Below are positions 34,116 through 47,940 of a stretch of 64,000 bases of DNA, piece by piece. Below the pieces are notes generated by a model that did no database searches, was not told where the DNA came from, and saw only the letters and a list, made by a program, of their open reading frames with translations. The stretch is taken from the NCBI GenBank assembly GCA_013350335.1, contig CM023536.1:11723520-11787519 (forward strand). The letters run 5' to 3'. The translations under genes were made by a program, and so were the position numbers. This DNA comes from Chimonanthus salicifolius (taxonomy: Eukaryota; Streptophyta; Magnoliopsida; Laurales; Calycanthaceae). How positions within the stretch are numbered: the stretch's first letter is position 1; every line of letters begins with the position of its first letter.

Positions 34116-37053
34116 CAACATGAAATGAGGACCAAGAAATTTGATTGTTGAGTATAATTAGATGAAACACACTGGGTTAAGTATAGGCAGTGAACTGATT
34201 ATGTTGATGTTTGATAGAATCATTTAAATTAAAAATCAAAGTCCTAATGTTAAAATGAGTTTTAGTTTTCCGAGGAGCGCCTTCAATAACTCTATTAGAA
34301 TATTTCCACAGGTGCAGAGCGTTTGCTTTTTCCAAAAAAAAAACCAAGAAGGCTATTGCATCTGCACCCTCTATCTTGTTTTGGAATAGACATAGCTCTA
34401 AAGGTCAGTTCTATCGAAGAAGGGAACACAGATTTTCTATATACCAAGTGCTGAATCTCTATTCCCTCTGTGTATGCTTACTGAATTTACTTCTAGCCAT
34501 ATGCTTTGCACCGAAGTCTTCAAATGTGTTTCAAGGGAGAGTTCCTTTGATTACTTCTAGATTTACAGCCTGCAGGTTCTATCTGTGGCTTCACAAAATT
34601 TCAAGAGTGCAGGCCATCATTTCACCTCATTTCATAGGATACTAGAAATTTCAAATAGGTTGAGTTTTGGTTTTGTACGCACTCCAAGTATCCCATTCAT
34701 AGATGAGCATATAGGTAGGAAAAAACACCATCAGATTAATCTACATTGGATCAAAATTGATCTGGAGGCAACTTTAGGGCTCATCAAGGGGCTAAACTAT
34801 AAACTTTGAAATTCATACTACAATTCAGGCTTCTTCTCAGCACGTCTTTAATCCATTTTTTCACCTTCCTCTGCGTTGAAACTGAAGTCATGGTGATCAG
34901 TTGCAATATGGCAGGTTACAAGCTCTTCTAAGAGTTGGTAGTAGTAGAAATCCTATGTTTCAATTAAAGGGATAATACGAGTACAATCTCATTATATACG
35001 GCCCCAAAACTCGTAATTTTGAGAGAAAGATCACTGCTTCTTCTGTAGTTTCAAACTGCTCAAGGGTTCCATGCCTTCTTTGCAAGGAACTCAGCATTAG
35101 AATTCAAGGCATGCATCAAGTTGTCACTTGTCTAACATGTGTCTGTGTCTATGGCATCAAACTGCTATAAGGTTGCATCAAGTTCTCATCTATTATAGTT
35201 GGCACTTGGTTTGTCCTTTTTTAAATGGGTCAACTACCTATCTGACTCACAGGGTTTAAACCCACAAACTAATTGTTGCAACAATGAACAGTTACCAATA
35301 ATTCTAGGAGCTTTAATAAAAGATTCTTCTTTAGAATTCATGGCATGTATTATACTTTAAAGATGTGTGTGATGCTATGAGAGTGAGTGAGTCTCTGCAT
35401 TTGTGTGAGTGTTTAATATTTTGAATCACGTTGTTTTTGAATATACTATTTCTACCATGGACAGTGTCCACTTGAATCCAATGAATATCAAGCATATTAG
35501 AATGGTGTTCGTGATTTTGTGTGGAAAGGATTTGACATTCACAAGGTGAAGAAGAATGATAGTGAAAATGGTCTTAATTTATCTGATGGTGAGAGTGTTG
35601 CCTATCTGGCAGTTTAAGTATCTTTATCTGACACTTCTCTCTGATTGGGGTGAGTCATCTTTGCATATTTTTTTATGTAGATTTATTTAAACAGTATGCT
35701 CATTATAACCTTCTAAACTTCTCAATGATTTTTAGATGTAGGATGGATTAATCAAGCCATTCTTGGCTCATGTTATGCACTTGTTTTAATCAGACATGGA
35801 TTTCAAGAGTCTGTACAGATCTCACATTTCAATCCGTGATAAATTGAAAAAAAATGGTAAAAAGTGTGGGCTTTATTGTACTTTGTTGAAACTGTGGGCT
35901 TTCCAAAATGGCCAATCACTTATGTCATATTTCAGAAAAGGCTGGCCAATGCTCTACTATATGTTCCTCAGATATATTTAAAGCAATGATTTTGTTGGGG
36001 TGGCTTGGACCATGGATCATTGGGTGCAGTAGTTTGTGGATCCTGTACATGTTTAGGAGCAATAGAATCAAGAATGACTTCAAAATGAAGAAACATTCAC
36101 AGTGTAAACTGAACAGTGTACTTCATCGATCATTACTGTTGCTACTGTGTCTCTTGTACTTACAATTGAAATGATAAACAATGAAATATTCCAAGGAAGA
36201 TTAAGCTATAAGCAGTTAGAAATGTTTGGTTTGCACTTTCCCACTTTACAGAAAAAAGGGATTTGATTGACACTTTAAAATTTACATTTATTTTAAGAAT
36301 GCACTCAATCATTTGAGATGGGATTAGTAGCTGTAGCAGTGATGATAATGATGGTTCTGGTAATTCGGACATTTCAGTGATGGAATCAATGGCATGCTTT
36401 AGATCTGAATTGACCTTGTGGAAAAGTTAAGACATGGGCTTGGCTGGATTAACATGAGGCTGAACCACTTTGGGCTGGAAAGGGCTGATATTTTGAACCT
36501 ACCATCACTAATTAGACTGGTTAACAATGGCCTGTATCACTGTCTAGAGGGACCCATAATGGAGACTATGAATTAGATATTTTCTTAACTCACAATTTTA
36601 GCCATCTGATGGTTAGCTTGCTAAGCATATTGATTATCTAACCATCATGCTTATCTGATGGTTAGCTAGCTGAGCTCATTTTTGTTGTCCCTCGTGCTGA
36701 AGCTTCTCCATCCCGTGGCCAAAAGTCAAGCCATGTCTGTTCTGTCTTCTTCTCTCAGGCCAGGTCAGTTGGGTCCATTTCATTATTGCAACAAAGAAAC
36801 AGTCTGAGATCCATCCCTCGGTATAAAAGTTGGTCCATATCCATCCCAGCTATTTCCAACCAGGCCGGGCTTAGGTCAGGTTCAACCCCACCTTGAGCTA
36901 CTTCCACTTGGTTATAATGTTTATGAAAAGGTCCTTTGCCCATTTCCCTTCTGGTCGTGGGTCCTGAAGAGGAAGACAAATACCAAATCAATAAATGAAA
37001 AGGCAAGGATCTTACTATTAGAATTAGACTTTATTTTCTCTTCAATTGAAGTA

Positions 37054-37137
<84 letters not shown>

Positions 37138-37337
37138 GGCATTTAGCCGCATACCCCATAAAAGTTTTCTCATGGTGAGTGAAAACTCTATCTCGAGTCC
37201 ACCTATAATTATGCAATTGGATGGACTTAAAATATTTATTTATATAAGTAATGTATTTAAAACATCAGCTTAATTAGACAAATCTAGCTATGGTTTTGAA
37301 TAGAGGTAAAATTTGGGTTGGGTTTGGACGCGGGGCC
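34116..37337. other. Unit spacer, copy B, with kinase-flank sub-block
   Basis: This is the counterpart of 7942-11147. Positions 35570-36060 are homologous to the kinase 3' flank at 50880-51240, but no kinase coding sequence lies to its left. No supportable gene is seen. Confidence 0.65.
37056..37133. repeat. Long AT microsatellite, copy B
   Basis: This is an uninterrupted run of about 39 AT units. The copy-A site is about half as long and interrupted. Confidence 0.97.
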
Positions 37338-40300
37338 TGTAACATCCCGCCCTTTTTCACTTGCATAAATCAGAGTATATTTTTTATTTTTTTTTGATAA
37401 GTGAGAGAGAACGGGCCATTATGACACGAGTCAAGTCCGAGTTTCCAAAACCTGACCCTTGACTGGCCACTATTACGTGTGCGTGGATTAAGTCCACTAA
37501 AATATTTACACACGCTTATCTTATTGCTTGCAGAATAATTTATATGAATAAGATGCTATTCATTTTCTTAACATCATTAGGCAAAGAAAGCTAATCACCA
37601 TAAGATTTCAATAAAACTTAAAGATTATCAAACCATAGCAAATAAGTTCTAAGGTGTCCCAAATAGTCTAAATTATTACAACCCAAAATGTAAGTCCTCC
37701 GAATATATCATTGAAATCAAAACTAAGTAATTTAAACTTAAATCTTCCCAAGCTCCTACGCTTGGCTCCCTTCTGGTCCTACGTCCTTTTCCTTAGCATT
37801 TCCTGTTCCATCATCTATAGGGTAGAAGTAGGACATTAGTCAACATATCCAGTAGGTATTCCAATTAGGGTTAGGGTACACATATGAGTAATATTAGAAT
37901 ATCATAAATCAAGGGGTTTATATATCATTAATGGCATATTTGTAAAAACATCTTATAAGTAACAAAACAATGCATGATGTCCTTATCATAATCATGCTAA
38001 CATAAGTGTCATATCATGGGTGTCAATGCCAAATGAAATTCCACTCAATGTCCATACCCAATCACATTATAATTGGCCAATTATGTCCACAGTGTTTGAG
38101 GCGGCAACCACCAGGGCACTGTATACCCATCCACAAATTAACCGGGATTACCGATGGAGTGTGGTCTCCTCCCTCTGCGCAGGGTTTCGGGACTGAATAC
38201 CCAGGAGCTCTTTGGCCCAATCACGCCATACTTTTCTATCAAACGGACGTGGCCAAATCTCAGCTGTTCATATAGCTTCATATAAGCTAATCTCAAGCCC
38301 AAGTCATGTCTGGACAGCTCAAAACTTGGCTTGTTGGTCATATGTGTTCCCTCTCATGCCATGCATGAGGTAATGTATGCAAGAATGCCATTTCATTTAA
38401 AATACATAATATCATTGAAAATCAACTCATAATCATATACAATTTGTTTAGCCAGTGCATTCATCATATTTTGAATTAAACAATTGTCATATTATACTCC
38501 ATAGTGTTCTCAACGAGGTAGAAATCCTACCAATGTTCGATATACTATATTTTCTTGTCTTGCAAGGATAACGCTAACGGTAGCGTGAGACAAATCGCAA
38601 TCCCTTTGCTAACCTCTTTACCTCATCAAATTCAAACATACATATTAGTTTGATTTTCCATTTTAATTCCATCATCCCTATTTCCATCTAAGTTCCATGT
38701 TCATTTCTCAATGCATTTACGCATCATAATCCTTAAACCGCTTAAGACCCTCAATGGGGTTTGGCCATACAACATGGCCGAACCCTATTGTCTCATTTTT
38801 CTTTTAAGTGTGTTTATGTTCAACAAAACCCATCAATGGGGCTCGGCCATACAACATGGCCGAACCTCATTCTTTGGTTTTGACCCCCTTTGAGTACAAA
38901 CTCATTGGCAACAATCTTGTAGTGACTCTGCTTCTTGTTGACATCGATTGAATGCTGAAAAAAACACTCTGACTGACTGTCGACTAAAAAATCAGCATCC
39001 CACAAGATAGGCAGAGGCTCTGGAGGAAAATCCAGAGTAAAACCTTCTAATTCAGTTGACTGAGTCATGGGATTCAGTCGACTGAAATGCAACCAGATCC
39101 CATATGTGCTTGGCAAGTACACTTTCAGTCGACTGACTTTGGGTCAGATCCTTTGGGTTTGCAAGAACGTGCATTGTAAGGCCCCTCTCCTTTTGCTGGA
39201 CAGTGAGACTCCATTGTTGATAGAGTGGATTTTTCATAATCCATCCAATCATAGTATCATCATAGCATGGGTTCGGCCATTCATTATGGCCGAACCTATG
39301 TTCCCTTATGTTTGATCATTTCTCCCTCTTACAAGTTCTTAAAAAGGATTCATCAAAACCCTTAAAATGTTAGATCCATGGATTTAACCATATCATGGCC
39401 GAATCCATGATGATCTGAATTAATCTTATGGTTGTTTTGTTTCAACCCATAACCATCCTTTAGATGGATTTCCAACTCCATGGCCTTATAACATTTCTTG
39501 GCCATTCATTCCAACCAATATGGAACCCATGGGTTCGGCCACACCATGGCCGAACCTATGGTTTCCTTAGATTAATCCCCATTTTATTGAGTCTAGACAT
39601 ACCTTCCTTCAATGAGTTGCTCCTCCTCTTTGGCTCTTCAATCTCCTTCTTTTCTTTTGGTCTCTCTTTTTCTTAATTCTTCTTCTCCTTTCCTTGTTCT
39701 TCAAAGTCTTCCAAGTGTATGGTGGTAGAGGTGGGAGAGAGAGGAGAGGAGTGGAGAGAAAATCCTTGCTCAAGAGAGGAGGGGTCGGCCAAGGGGTTTG
39801 GAGTGCCCTTTAGTTTGGGTTTTTATATTAAAGCCTTAATCTCTTCCCTCCCTCTCATAATGGCTTGGTCTAACCAAGGAGGCCCTTGGTTTCCCAAGGG
39901 TGGCTTCATGGCTTTTGAGGTGAAGACCCTTGGGTTCCCAAGTGTCTAGGTACAATGTACCTAGACAAGATACCCCAACTTTTAATCTCCACCCTTGATC
40001 TTTCCTTAGATGAAATCCTTGCCCTTCATCTTTCCATCTTAAGCAAAACCTAATTCAAGATTTAAAAATTCAAAAGTGGTTGACCAAGTCAACCCATGCC
40101 ATGGTCGACCATGCATGTGGTGACTTGGTCACCACATGGCACTTGGGTCCCACTTTGGCCATGTCACTTGGTGTGTCACCTCCACTTGTATGCAACCTCA
40201 ATTCCACTTTCCACCTCACTTGATGACGTGACATCCTTGCTTAGTTGGCTTCCATGTGATGACATGAATGCCACATGGCAATGCCACATCACCCACATGC

Positions 40301-40651
40301 CACCTCACTTGATGAGGTGGACTTTAGCATTAAATGCACTAACATATCCAATTTCAACTAACTTAACTAAATTTACCCAATTATTTTCAAACTTCCATAT
40401 ATCATTTTATTTCATTATTTTAATTCCATTATCCCCTCTTATTATGTATTTTATGTATGATGATCTAATTCACCAATAATTTCTTTAAATCAAGATCAAC
40501 CATGACCCATTGGGTCTTAATTGGGTAATTGACCTATTTCCTTGCCCATCTAATGTCCATCTCAACTTTTTAATTTCAAATTCAATTAAATTGTAATCCA
40601 AGTGGGCCCATCCAATAAATTTATAAGCTAAGGAAAATCTGGGGTGTTACA
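37338..40651 (+). mobile_element. Solo LTR of a gypsy-type retrotransposon (LTR2), copy B
   Basis: It is the same insertion as 11148-14704, with GGGCC at 37333-37337 and 40652-40656. It is about 240 bases shorter because it holds a single copy of the 214-bp block. The hairpin arms (38756-39561) are better conserved than in A. Confidence 0.9.
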
Positions 40652-41045
40652 GGGCCTGCTAGATTCCTGGTTGTCTTGGTGGTGAGGATTCCCGTTTGTC
40701 AGCCTAGTGGATTCTAGGTTGGACATCAGTCCCACATTGAAAGAGTAACTGTCCAGAGTCCCAGTTAAATGGTAGAGCTCCCCCCGCCCTAGACATGATG
40801 CCTTTTCATGTGTTGAAAAACAAAGTCGTGAGCCCGACTTGGTGGGTTCACGGCCTTCAAAGCGGACAATATCATGCCTCGGGGTTGGTTCTACATCGAG
40901 TGGTATCAGGGTCTCGATCGAACCGTTCCTGAACGAAAGCTAGCCTTTCTTCATTGTGAACGGGTGAGATATTCATCATCAAACGGGTGAGATATCCTTC
41001 ATCAATTGGTATTCAAAGCCTCGATTGGACGTTACTAAAAAAACT
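40652..41045 (+). mobile_element. Gypsy-type retroelement remnant, copy B (internal part deleted)
   Basis: The LTR end and primer-binding site (40901-40913) are retained, but the sequence jumps at 'gacgttactaaaaa|actaagaaagatgggg' straight to the equivalent of 17160. About 2.07 kb present in A (15090-17158) is missing. Copy C keeps part of that internal region, so this is a deletion in B, not an insertion in A. Confidence 0.75.
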
Positions 41046-41988
41046 AAGAAAGATGGGGAATGAGTTTAATAATTGTAAGGCATCATGGAGCAAATAACTA
41101 GGACAGGACCATTAGCTAAATGTTGTGGCCATCTAGATGAACTGTTCTTGGAGCTTTGGAACTTTATTTTTTCTTTTCAAAAGATAAGCAGTGTGTCTCT
41201 CTTGCTAGACTTTCATAGTTGTACAAGTGAATACTTGCCAACATGTCAAAGGTTGACACAAGTAGTGATATTTATTGTACTTCCATTGCCATCAGACTCT
41301 GCCTTTCTTGTAAAGGGTGTTATGACACTTTCTTCAGTTAATAAGTAAATTAATCCTGGCACAAGTGTGTGATAGCACAATGTTTGGCAACTAAAGAAAA
41401 TTTAGACTAATGGGACAAGACCAGCCTATCACCTTCAAGGTTTAATTTTGAAGTAGGCCTTTCATTGACTTTCCACACCACCCAGCTAAGGCAGGATTGA
41501 CTACTAGACTTGGAAAATTTGTTTTCTTGAAATAGAGGTTACTGGTATTTTTTTGTTGCAATTATGGGTCAAAAGCAAAGCAACAGTGAAGGATTCTATA
41601 TATCTTCTCTCTCTTTATCTTGTTTCTCTTGGTTCTCATCCTCTTTCTACTTCCAGAAGGTAAGTAGCCAATTCCATGCATTTCTTACATACAAACTAAT
41701 TATGTAATCTGCAATTTAAATTTGGGGCCTTGATCTACAACCATTTAATGAGGGTCCAAGAAGTTCCAGCCATACAGTCCACTGCTACCTGTCACCAGAG
41801 GACAACCACCAAAGTCACCAATTCACAATTAATGATCTTTCTTCCATCTGTTATAACTTTTCTATACAATCTTGTTTATTAGTTATTTGTTGTTTATAAG
41901 TTGTGGGTGATGATCTAATAAGTTATGCTGCTTGAGAGAGACAACAATTGATTAGCTTTTAATTCCTTCTTTAAAACATTTCTATACA
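41046..41988. other. Spacer, copy B, no recognised gene
   Basis: This is the counterpart of 17160-18102. No gene is recognised. Confidence 0.6.
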
Positions 41989-42477
41989 TGTAACGACCCG
42001 TCCCGCTAGCACAATATTGTCCGCTTTGGGCCTACACACGAACCCGCGCGGCTTTGCTTTGGCAAGCCAACCCACTGTTGCTCCCAAAAGGCCTTGTGCT
42101 AGAAGGAGGAAGGTCACTACTTATATACCATGGAACTTCCAATGCCACTAGCAATGTGGGACTTTTTGGGGCAGGGTATTACAATCTACCCCGCTTAAAG
42201 CCAGAGTCGTCCTCGGCTTTGCACACACAACAACCAAGCCCACGGCCTCAGGCAGAGAGTTGAATCATGCTCTGATACCATTTGTAACGACCCATCCCGC
42301 TAGCACAATATTGTCCGCTTTGGGCCTACACACGGACCCGCATGGTTTTGCTTTGGCGAGCCAACCCACTGTTGCTCCCAAAAGGCCTTGTGCTAGAAGG
42401 AGGAAGGCCACTACTTATATACCATGGAACTTCCAATGCCACTAGCAATGTGGGACTTTTTGGGGCAGGGTATTACA
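41989..42477 (-). mobile_element. TRIM element 2, copy B
   Basis: The LTRs 41989-42183 and 42283-42477 are both 195 bp. The primer-binding site (reverse complement of gctctgatacca) lies just left of the second LTR. Target duplication ATACA is present on both sides. Confidence 0.92.
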
Positions 42478-42482
42478 ATACA

Positions 42483-43276
42483 TGAAATGATGTGTAGTAG
42501 AGGACAGTAGAATCATGTTTGCAACATTTTGGAAGTTTTTCTCTTCCTTAGTTTACAATCTTAGTTTAATGGCAATGTAAGGAGAGGAATCACAATTACC
42601 AAGGTTAATTAGTACAAAATCATTTATTTTAAGTATCACATATCCATGTGATGACCCTTTAATTTCAATAGAAATTCATAGGGTTGTAGTTTGTCCTAGT
42701 TAGCCCACAAGCCCACAATTTTTTGCCATGTTTGGGTTGAGCCCACATGCCCGAGTTCATGTGGGTCTTTAAGCCTGTTGATTGAATGAATGTCAACCTT
42801 GTATCTCTTAGCCTAGACAAATGAAAAGGCACTTGGAGTGGCCAACTGCAGGCTGAATTGAGCAATGATCACTTAATTACCCCTAAGCATGAGTGTTCTT
42901 ATTGCTTTCTCCTCTTACTTAAAGGTGATGAGCATCACCTTGCATAGGATCAATTAAATGAAAAAGAAAAGGTGACTAGCTCTCGAACTGAATGAAAACC
43001 AATGAGTTTTATATGAGTTCAAGGGATTAATAATTGTGAGGAAATTTGAAGGCTGTTCCATTTACTAGATCGATAATTAAAGGGGTTAAATCAGTAATGA
43101 AGTGAGGAGGACAGTTCAAGAATTTTACTTGTTAAGGGCAACCAGATGATCTGCATTTGGTCAGATATAGCTAAAATGACTGACCATATTGATGTCTAAT
43201 AGAATCATTTAAATCTAAAATCAAATTAGTATGGTTAAAAACCCTTTTCATGTTTTACTGTTTGAAAGCATAGGGT
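42483..43276. other. Spacer, copy B, no recognised gene
   Basis: This is the counterpart of 18598-19391. Nothing further is recognised. Confidence 0.6.
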
Positions 43277-44102
43277 CGATCTGTAATACCCTGCCCCAGA
43301 TTAGGCGAGTTTTAGCTCGTTAATCATGTTTAACCGGTTGATCTTGAGGTTTTTGGTTAGGGCTTCGAGGAAAGCCCAAGTTTGGCCCGATCTGAGCCCG
43401 AAAACTCAGTGATTCAGCTCGTCGAGCTGGAGGGGCATTTTGGTAATTTACCACTTCTTGTGTATATTTTTATTAATTGTGTGATTTTGTGAATATTATT
43501 GGTGAATAATGTTTTCCTTAATTAAGGATTTGCATTTCTGATTTTAAAATAAAATTATTTTCAGAAAATGATATTTAAATATCGCCCGTCAAAACCCCGA
43601 AAGGGAGTATTAATTATTTTAAAGGGTTTTGAAAATGAAATAAATTTTGAAATTAGTATTTTATGGTAGACCATTTTAAGAATGGTCTAGTTATTTCATT
43701 TCACTTCAAAATAAGATTTACAAATTAGTTATTTTTACATTTGTTTAATTAAGTAATTATGGGTAAAATATGAATTTTATTTAAATAAATGATTTTTAAT
43801 AAGAGATAAAATCTGAAATTTTTATGGTGATTAAGATTTTTAAAACCCTACTTATCTGTAAGGTTGGATCGGATTTTTGAATCTTTAATTTACCACTTTT
43901 AGTTTTAAAAATCAAATTTTCTTAAATAAGGACTTATCTGCAAATTCGAAATTATCAGAGGGCTGATCTGCAAAACCACGGTTCACTGTAGCGGCTTCAG
44001 CGGCGTGCAGGCGTGCACTGCCGCACAGCCCATATCCGGCTGATGATGAGATATCCCCGACGTGTTGTCCCATCGTCCCGGCCGATTTTCCGGCCAGAAA
44101 TC

Positions 44103-44109
44103 TATAAAT
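44103..44109 (+). promoter_or_regulatory. Probable LTR promoter TATA box
   Basis: TATAAAT lies in a GC-richer stretch of the LTR, followed by pyrimidine-rich sequence. This is a plausible retrotransposon core promoter. Confidence 0.5.
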
Positions 44110-44557
44110 TCGGCCCCTTTCAACCATTTGAATTCCCAGCAATTCTTCTCTTCTCTACTCTCTGTAATCTCATTTCAAGCCGAGCCCCTCCCTTCTCTGT
44201 TTTTCAGTTACTGTTGCTTAAGTGGAAGATTTTCCAAAAACCCGATTTTCAACCCAAGAATCGAAACCAAGGTAACCACTGCATTCCCCTTTCAATTTCG
44301 ACCGATTTGGAATAAAAAAATTTTGGATTTGGTTCTGTTTTCATTGAGAAAAACGATTTCAAAATTTAGGGAAAATTTTAGGGTTCCTCGTATCAGTGAG
44401 CTTCCGATGTTAATATCGGATGGCTCACTGAGTTTCAAAGCTCCAAACCTCTTCCTGTGGAAAGAGGACTCCCAGATGAATCCATCGGACCGGTCAGATA
44501 TAAAAACCGAGTCCCGAAAATACCCCATTTTCCATTTTCGGTTTTACTGTTCACCGG

Positions 44558-44588
44558 CCGTTCACTGTCTGCTGCAGACAGTGAACGG
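44558..44588. repeat. Perfect 31-base palindrome in LTR3
   Basis: Arms of 15 bases (CCGTTCACTGTCTGC and its exact reverse complement) are separated by a single T. The arm contains GTTCACTGT, the complement of the GTGAACAGT-type motif (ACAGTGAAC) repeated in the terminal LTR at 63787-63932. Confidence 0.9.
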
Positions 44589-44699
44589 GGAAGAAGAAGA
44601 GGAAGAAGAAAGACAAAAAAAAAATGGAAAAAAAAAATGAAAATAAAAATAAAAAATAAAAAAATATTTTTTTTGATATTAATGTTGCTGTGCTTTTAA

Positions 44700-44720
44700 A
44701 AGGTTGGTTCCCATTGGAAA

Positions 44721-44751
<31 letters not shown>

Positions 44752-45060
44752 TAATAATAAAATAAATGAATAAATGAATAAATAATTAAATATTATTATT
44801 TTATTCCAAAAAAAAAAAATATTTTTATTTGAGAATATGGTTGCTTATGATTTCAAATGATGGTTCCCACCGAAGAAAAAAAAATGAATAAATAATTAAA
44901 TAATTAAATATTATTATTTTATTCCAAAAAAAATATATATTTTTATTTGAGAATATAGTTGCTTATGATTTCAAATGTTGGTTCCCATCGAAGAAAAAAA
45001 AAATGAATAAATAATTAAATATTTAAATATTATTATTTTATTCAAAAAAAAAAAAATTTA
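44700..45060 (+). repeat. AT-rich tandem repeat, about 120 bp, three units
   Basis: Units begin with ggttcccat at 44705, 44862 and 44982. Each continues with an A-run, 'tgaataaataattaaat', 'attattattttatt' and 'atttttatttgagaatat'. The array is absent from the shorter family member at 58767-60758. Confidence 0.85.
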
Positions 45061-46566
45061 TTTCGTTAGATTATGTGATGTGATGATTTATACCCCCCTT
45101 GTTAAATAAAACTGTACTAACCCCTTTCTCTTATTATTTATAGTGTAAATATTATTGTATCCGCTTTCAGTCCGACATTAGTCGGGAACTGAGTGCTTCA
45201 CTTTCAGGCCGGCACTATAGTCGGGCACTGGGTGACCTCGAGGCCTACTCAAAATGCCAGCTCTGGTCATATCCAGAAGACAACGGAGAAGTGACCCGAG
45301 GATCTAAACCTCACTCAATACGTCAATCTGGTCAATGCCCAGAAGACAATATGAGTTTGGACTAAGCCCCTTTTTATTATTATATTATTATCTTGTGGAT
45401 GATTGAAAAAGGCTAGAAACCAAGTAGGAGGCTCATTTCCATGAACCCTGGATATTTTGTGGGAAAACGTGTGATTTCCAAATACTACGTATATGTACGT
45501 ATCTGATATGTATATTGATTGTGCACTTGTATGTTGTTTGACAGAGACCGCGAAACCACACGATCACGGTGAGGGAACTTAACTTGCAGATTTTGTAAAT
45601 AGGTGTTATTTTGAGCAATGAGTGGTTTCGGTTTTGATGAACCCACTCATGTGCCTATACATGATGCACTATGGTAAGAGTGCTGTGATGATTTGATATT
45701 ACGGTGTTGACCGTATGTGTATGTAAGACTGCTTCCACGTACCTGGGCTATTGAACCAATATCGGCCATATGAGAGATGGCTTATGTCTACTGGACCATG
45801 GGCGGACCATGCTGTCGTCAGTTGCTGACTTGAGGGTGTCAGTATCGGCTAAGTTTAAGAGCCGGAGATGTACTTGCAAGGATGTATTTTGACCGTGTCG
45901 GGACTTAATACTGGTCTCAGTGTAGTCGGCAGGCGTTACGGTGGATAATGACAGTGATTGATAGTTGATGATGTTATTATCTGATTTAAGATTACGCTTA
46001 CTGTTATCAAGCATGTGATATTGAACTGTTGTTAACCTGTTTTACTATTTGCTTAATGTGCATTGTTAATTATCCTTCACTGGGCTAGTTAGCTCACACC
46101 ACTCACCTTTCAGGCAATGAACCCGAGGAGGAGGACCCTCTCTTTCAGGCTTAGGGCGTTTGAGCTAAAGCAGTGTTTTGGGATTCCCCCGGAGAGGAAT
46201 GCCCTGATCTTTCTGTTGGTTCTAGGAACCGTTGTTTTTGTATTAAGTACCGGATGTGGTACTTAATTTATGTTTAAATGTTGTAATCAGCTATGTTGCC
46301 ATTTGAGACAATGTTACGATTGATTAATCAATGTTGGTATCTGTTTGATCATATTATGAGTGGATGTTATTGTTGTGTTGTTATTGCTTTGTCTATGGGG
46401 CAGGCATATGGTACATGTTTGAGTCCACTTAACGGGCTGATGTGTAACCGCTGGGCCTAACTGTTGATCCGGCCCAGTAAGAATGCTTGTGGTTTAGCTT
46501 ACCTTTCAAAAAAAAAAATTCAGTCGCGTTCCGGGCCCACCGGTCGGGTCGGGGCGTGACACGATC

Positions 46567-47875
46567 CATGTGATGTGAGGGAAGAGTTTTTCCCAGATCT
46601 GAGGTTTTGGATTCCTCACTTTCTCTTAATCTCTCTTTTCTTTTCTTCATTTTTCTCCTTTATTTTTCTCGCTCATCTCCCATTAAAGTTGATCTGTATA
46701 TATAAGAAAAAATTCAATGGCTAGAACACAACGGATCAATCTACTCTCAGTGACATGTCGAGGTGCGGACGGTTAGTTTTTAACTTGTCAAAAACTCACG
46801 GAAGACAGCGTGTATAAAATTTGATGGCCTTGACCTGTCGAACATTTTCGACAGGTCGAAAAAAGATTTTTCAATAGATAAACTTCGACAGATCAATCCC
46901 GAGAGCGACAATACGACCATAAAAATAACCATGCCTCTCGACCAGTCAATCACGGTCGACTACCGATGGCACCAAAACTCAAAAACACGAGTAATAAGAT
47001 AAGATGTTACACTTGTCGAATATGATTCGACTGGTCGAAGACAAAATCTTACTTTATTCGTAAGCTTTAGATTTTTTGGCATTTCAACATGTGGGTTTCA
47101 TAATTGGGCCTAAATTAATTTTAACCAATAGATTATGAAACCAACCTAAGGTCTTTGCCTGGTTGGTTGCCACAACAGCAGAGAGATCCTTAATCAGCTT
47201 CATATCTTCATGGTCTTCAAGAGATCCTCCAATACGAACATCCAAGGCAAGGTCTTAGACATGTTTACGGAATTGACAACGAGGAGACATGGATAAACTG
47301 GGGCTCTAACAAAAGGAAAAACACTCATCCATATTCTATGATTTTAGGCGCACCAAATATGAAAATTAAGTATTTGTTGGACTTTTTCAAAATGCTAAAT
47401 TTATTGTAGGATACAATACATGTAATTAAGCTAAAATGTCCATTTTAACCAATATTTCAAGTCATTTTAGAAATTTCAATCCAAATTTTTATTGTCACAT
47501 AAAATATTAGTAAAACCATCATTATATTCATCTAAGTTATTTATCCCATCAATTTGAGGTTGCATTTATATTTGGATTAACAAATTATTTCCATAGGACT
47601 GACAATGAACCCTTACTAACATACTATAAGTTCTTAAATAAAAATAGTATATTGACTAAAATGGATAATATAATATTTTAATCTCAGCACTAGAATGGAA
47701 CTAATTAAAAATGTGTTTTATTTCTTATAATTGGTGTAAACTATTTCCATTATAGTTTGATATGCTTGCTAGACCCAATAGCATGCCAAGTAGTGTTGTA
47801 TTCAAATTATGTCTATTAGATTAGAGATTTTTCTTTTATATATTTCTACTAATAATTAGATTAGAACTTCTATTT
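46567..47875. other. TCGAC-palindrome region upstream of the kinase, copy B
   Basis: This is the counterpart of 19397-20690, with a TATA-like tatatataa at 46697-46705 and inverted GTCGA/TCGAC sites between 46750 and 47040. No gene is present. Confidence 0.55.
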
Positions 47876-47940
47876 TGACGACCCGATTCTACTCCATCGT
47901 GAATTGTCCGCTGTGGGCACTATCCCTTTCAAATTAAAAA
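47876..47940 (+). mobile_element. Truncated TRIM-LTR fragment upstream of the kinase, copy B
   Basis: The run 'tgacgacccgattctac...gaattgtccgctgtgggc' matches the start of the TRIM LTRs but lacks the rest of the element. Confidence 0.55.

Larger units (their letters stand above)
43282..46561 (+). mobile_element. Solo LTR (LTR3 family), private to copy B
   Basis: The LTR runs from TGTAATACCCTGCCCC to GGTCGGGGCGTGACA with CGATC at 43277-43281 and 46562-46566. Copy A has the unoccupied site. It includes a TATA box (44103-44109), a perfect 15-bp-arm palindrome (44558-44588), an AT-rich tandem array (44700-45060) and a run matching LTR3 at 58767 ('cggtgagggaacttaactt'). The end sequences and 3.3-kb size suit a Tekay/Del-type chromovirus LTR; that lineage call is inference. 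No internal domain is present. Confidence 0.93.

Noticed and set aside
36921..37273. Open frames with Tyr-Ile repeats in copy B
   Set aside because: They are artefacts of the 78-bp AT microsatellite.
44062..44640. 192-residue frame, the second longest in the window
   Set aside because: It lies entirely inside the LTR3 solo LTR across the promoter, palindrome and A-rich tail; it has no domain and is absent from the short LTR form.
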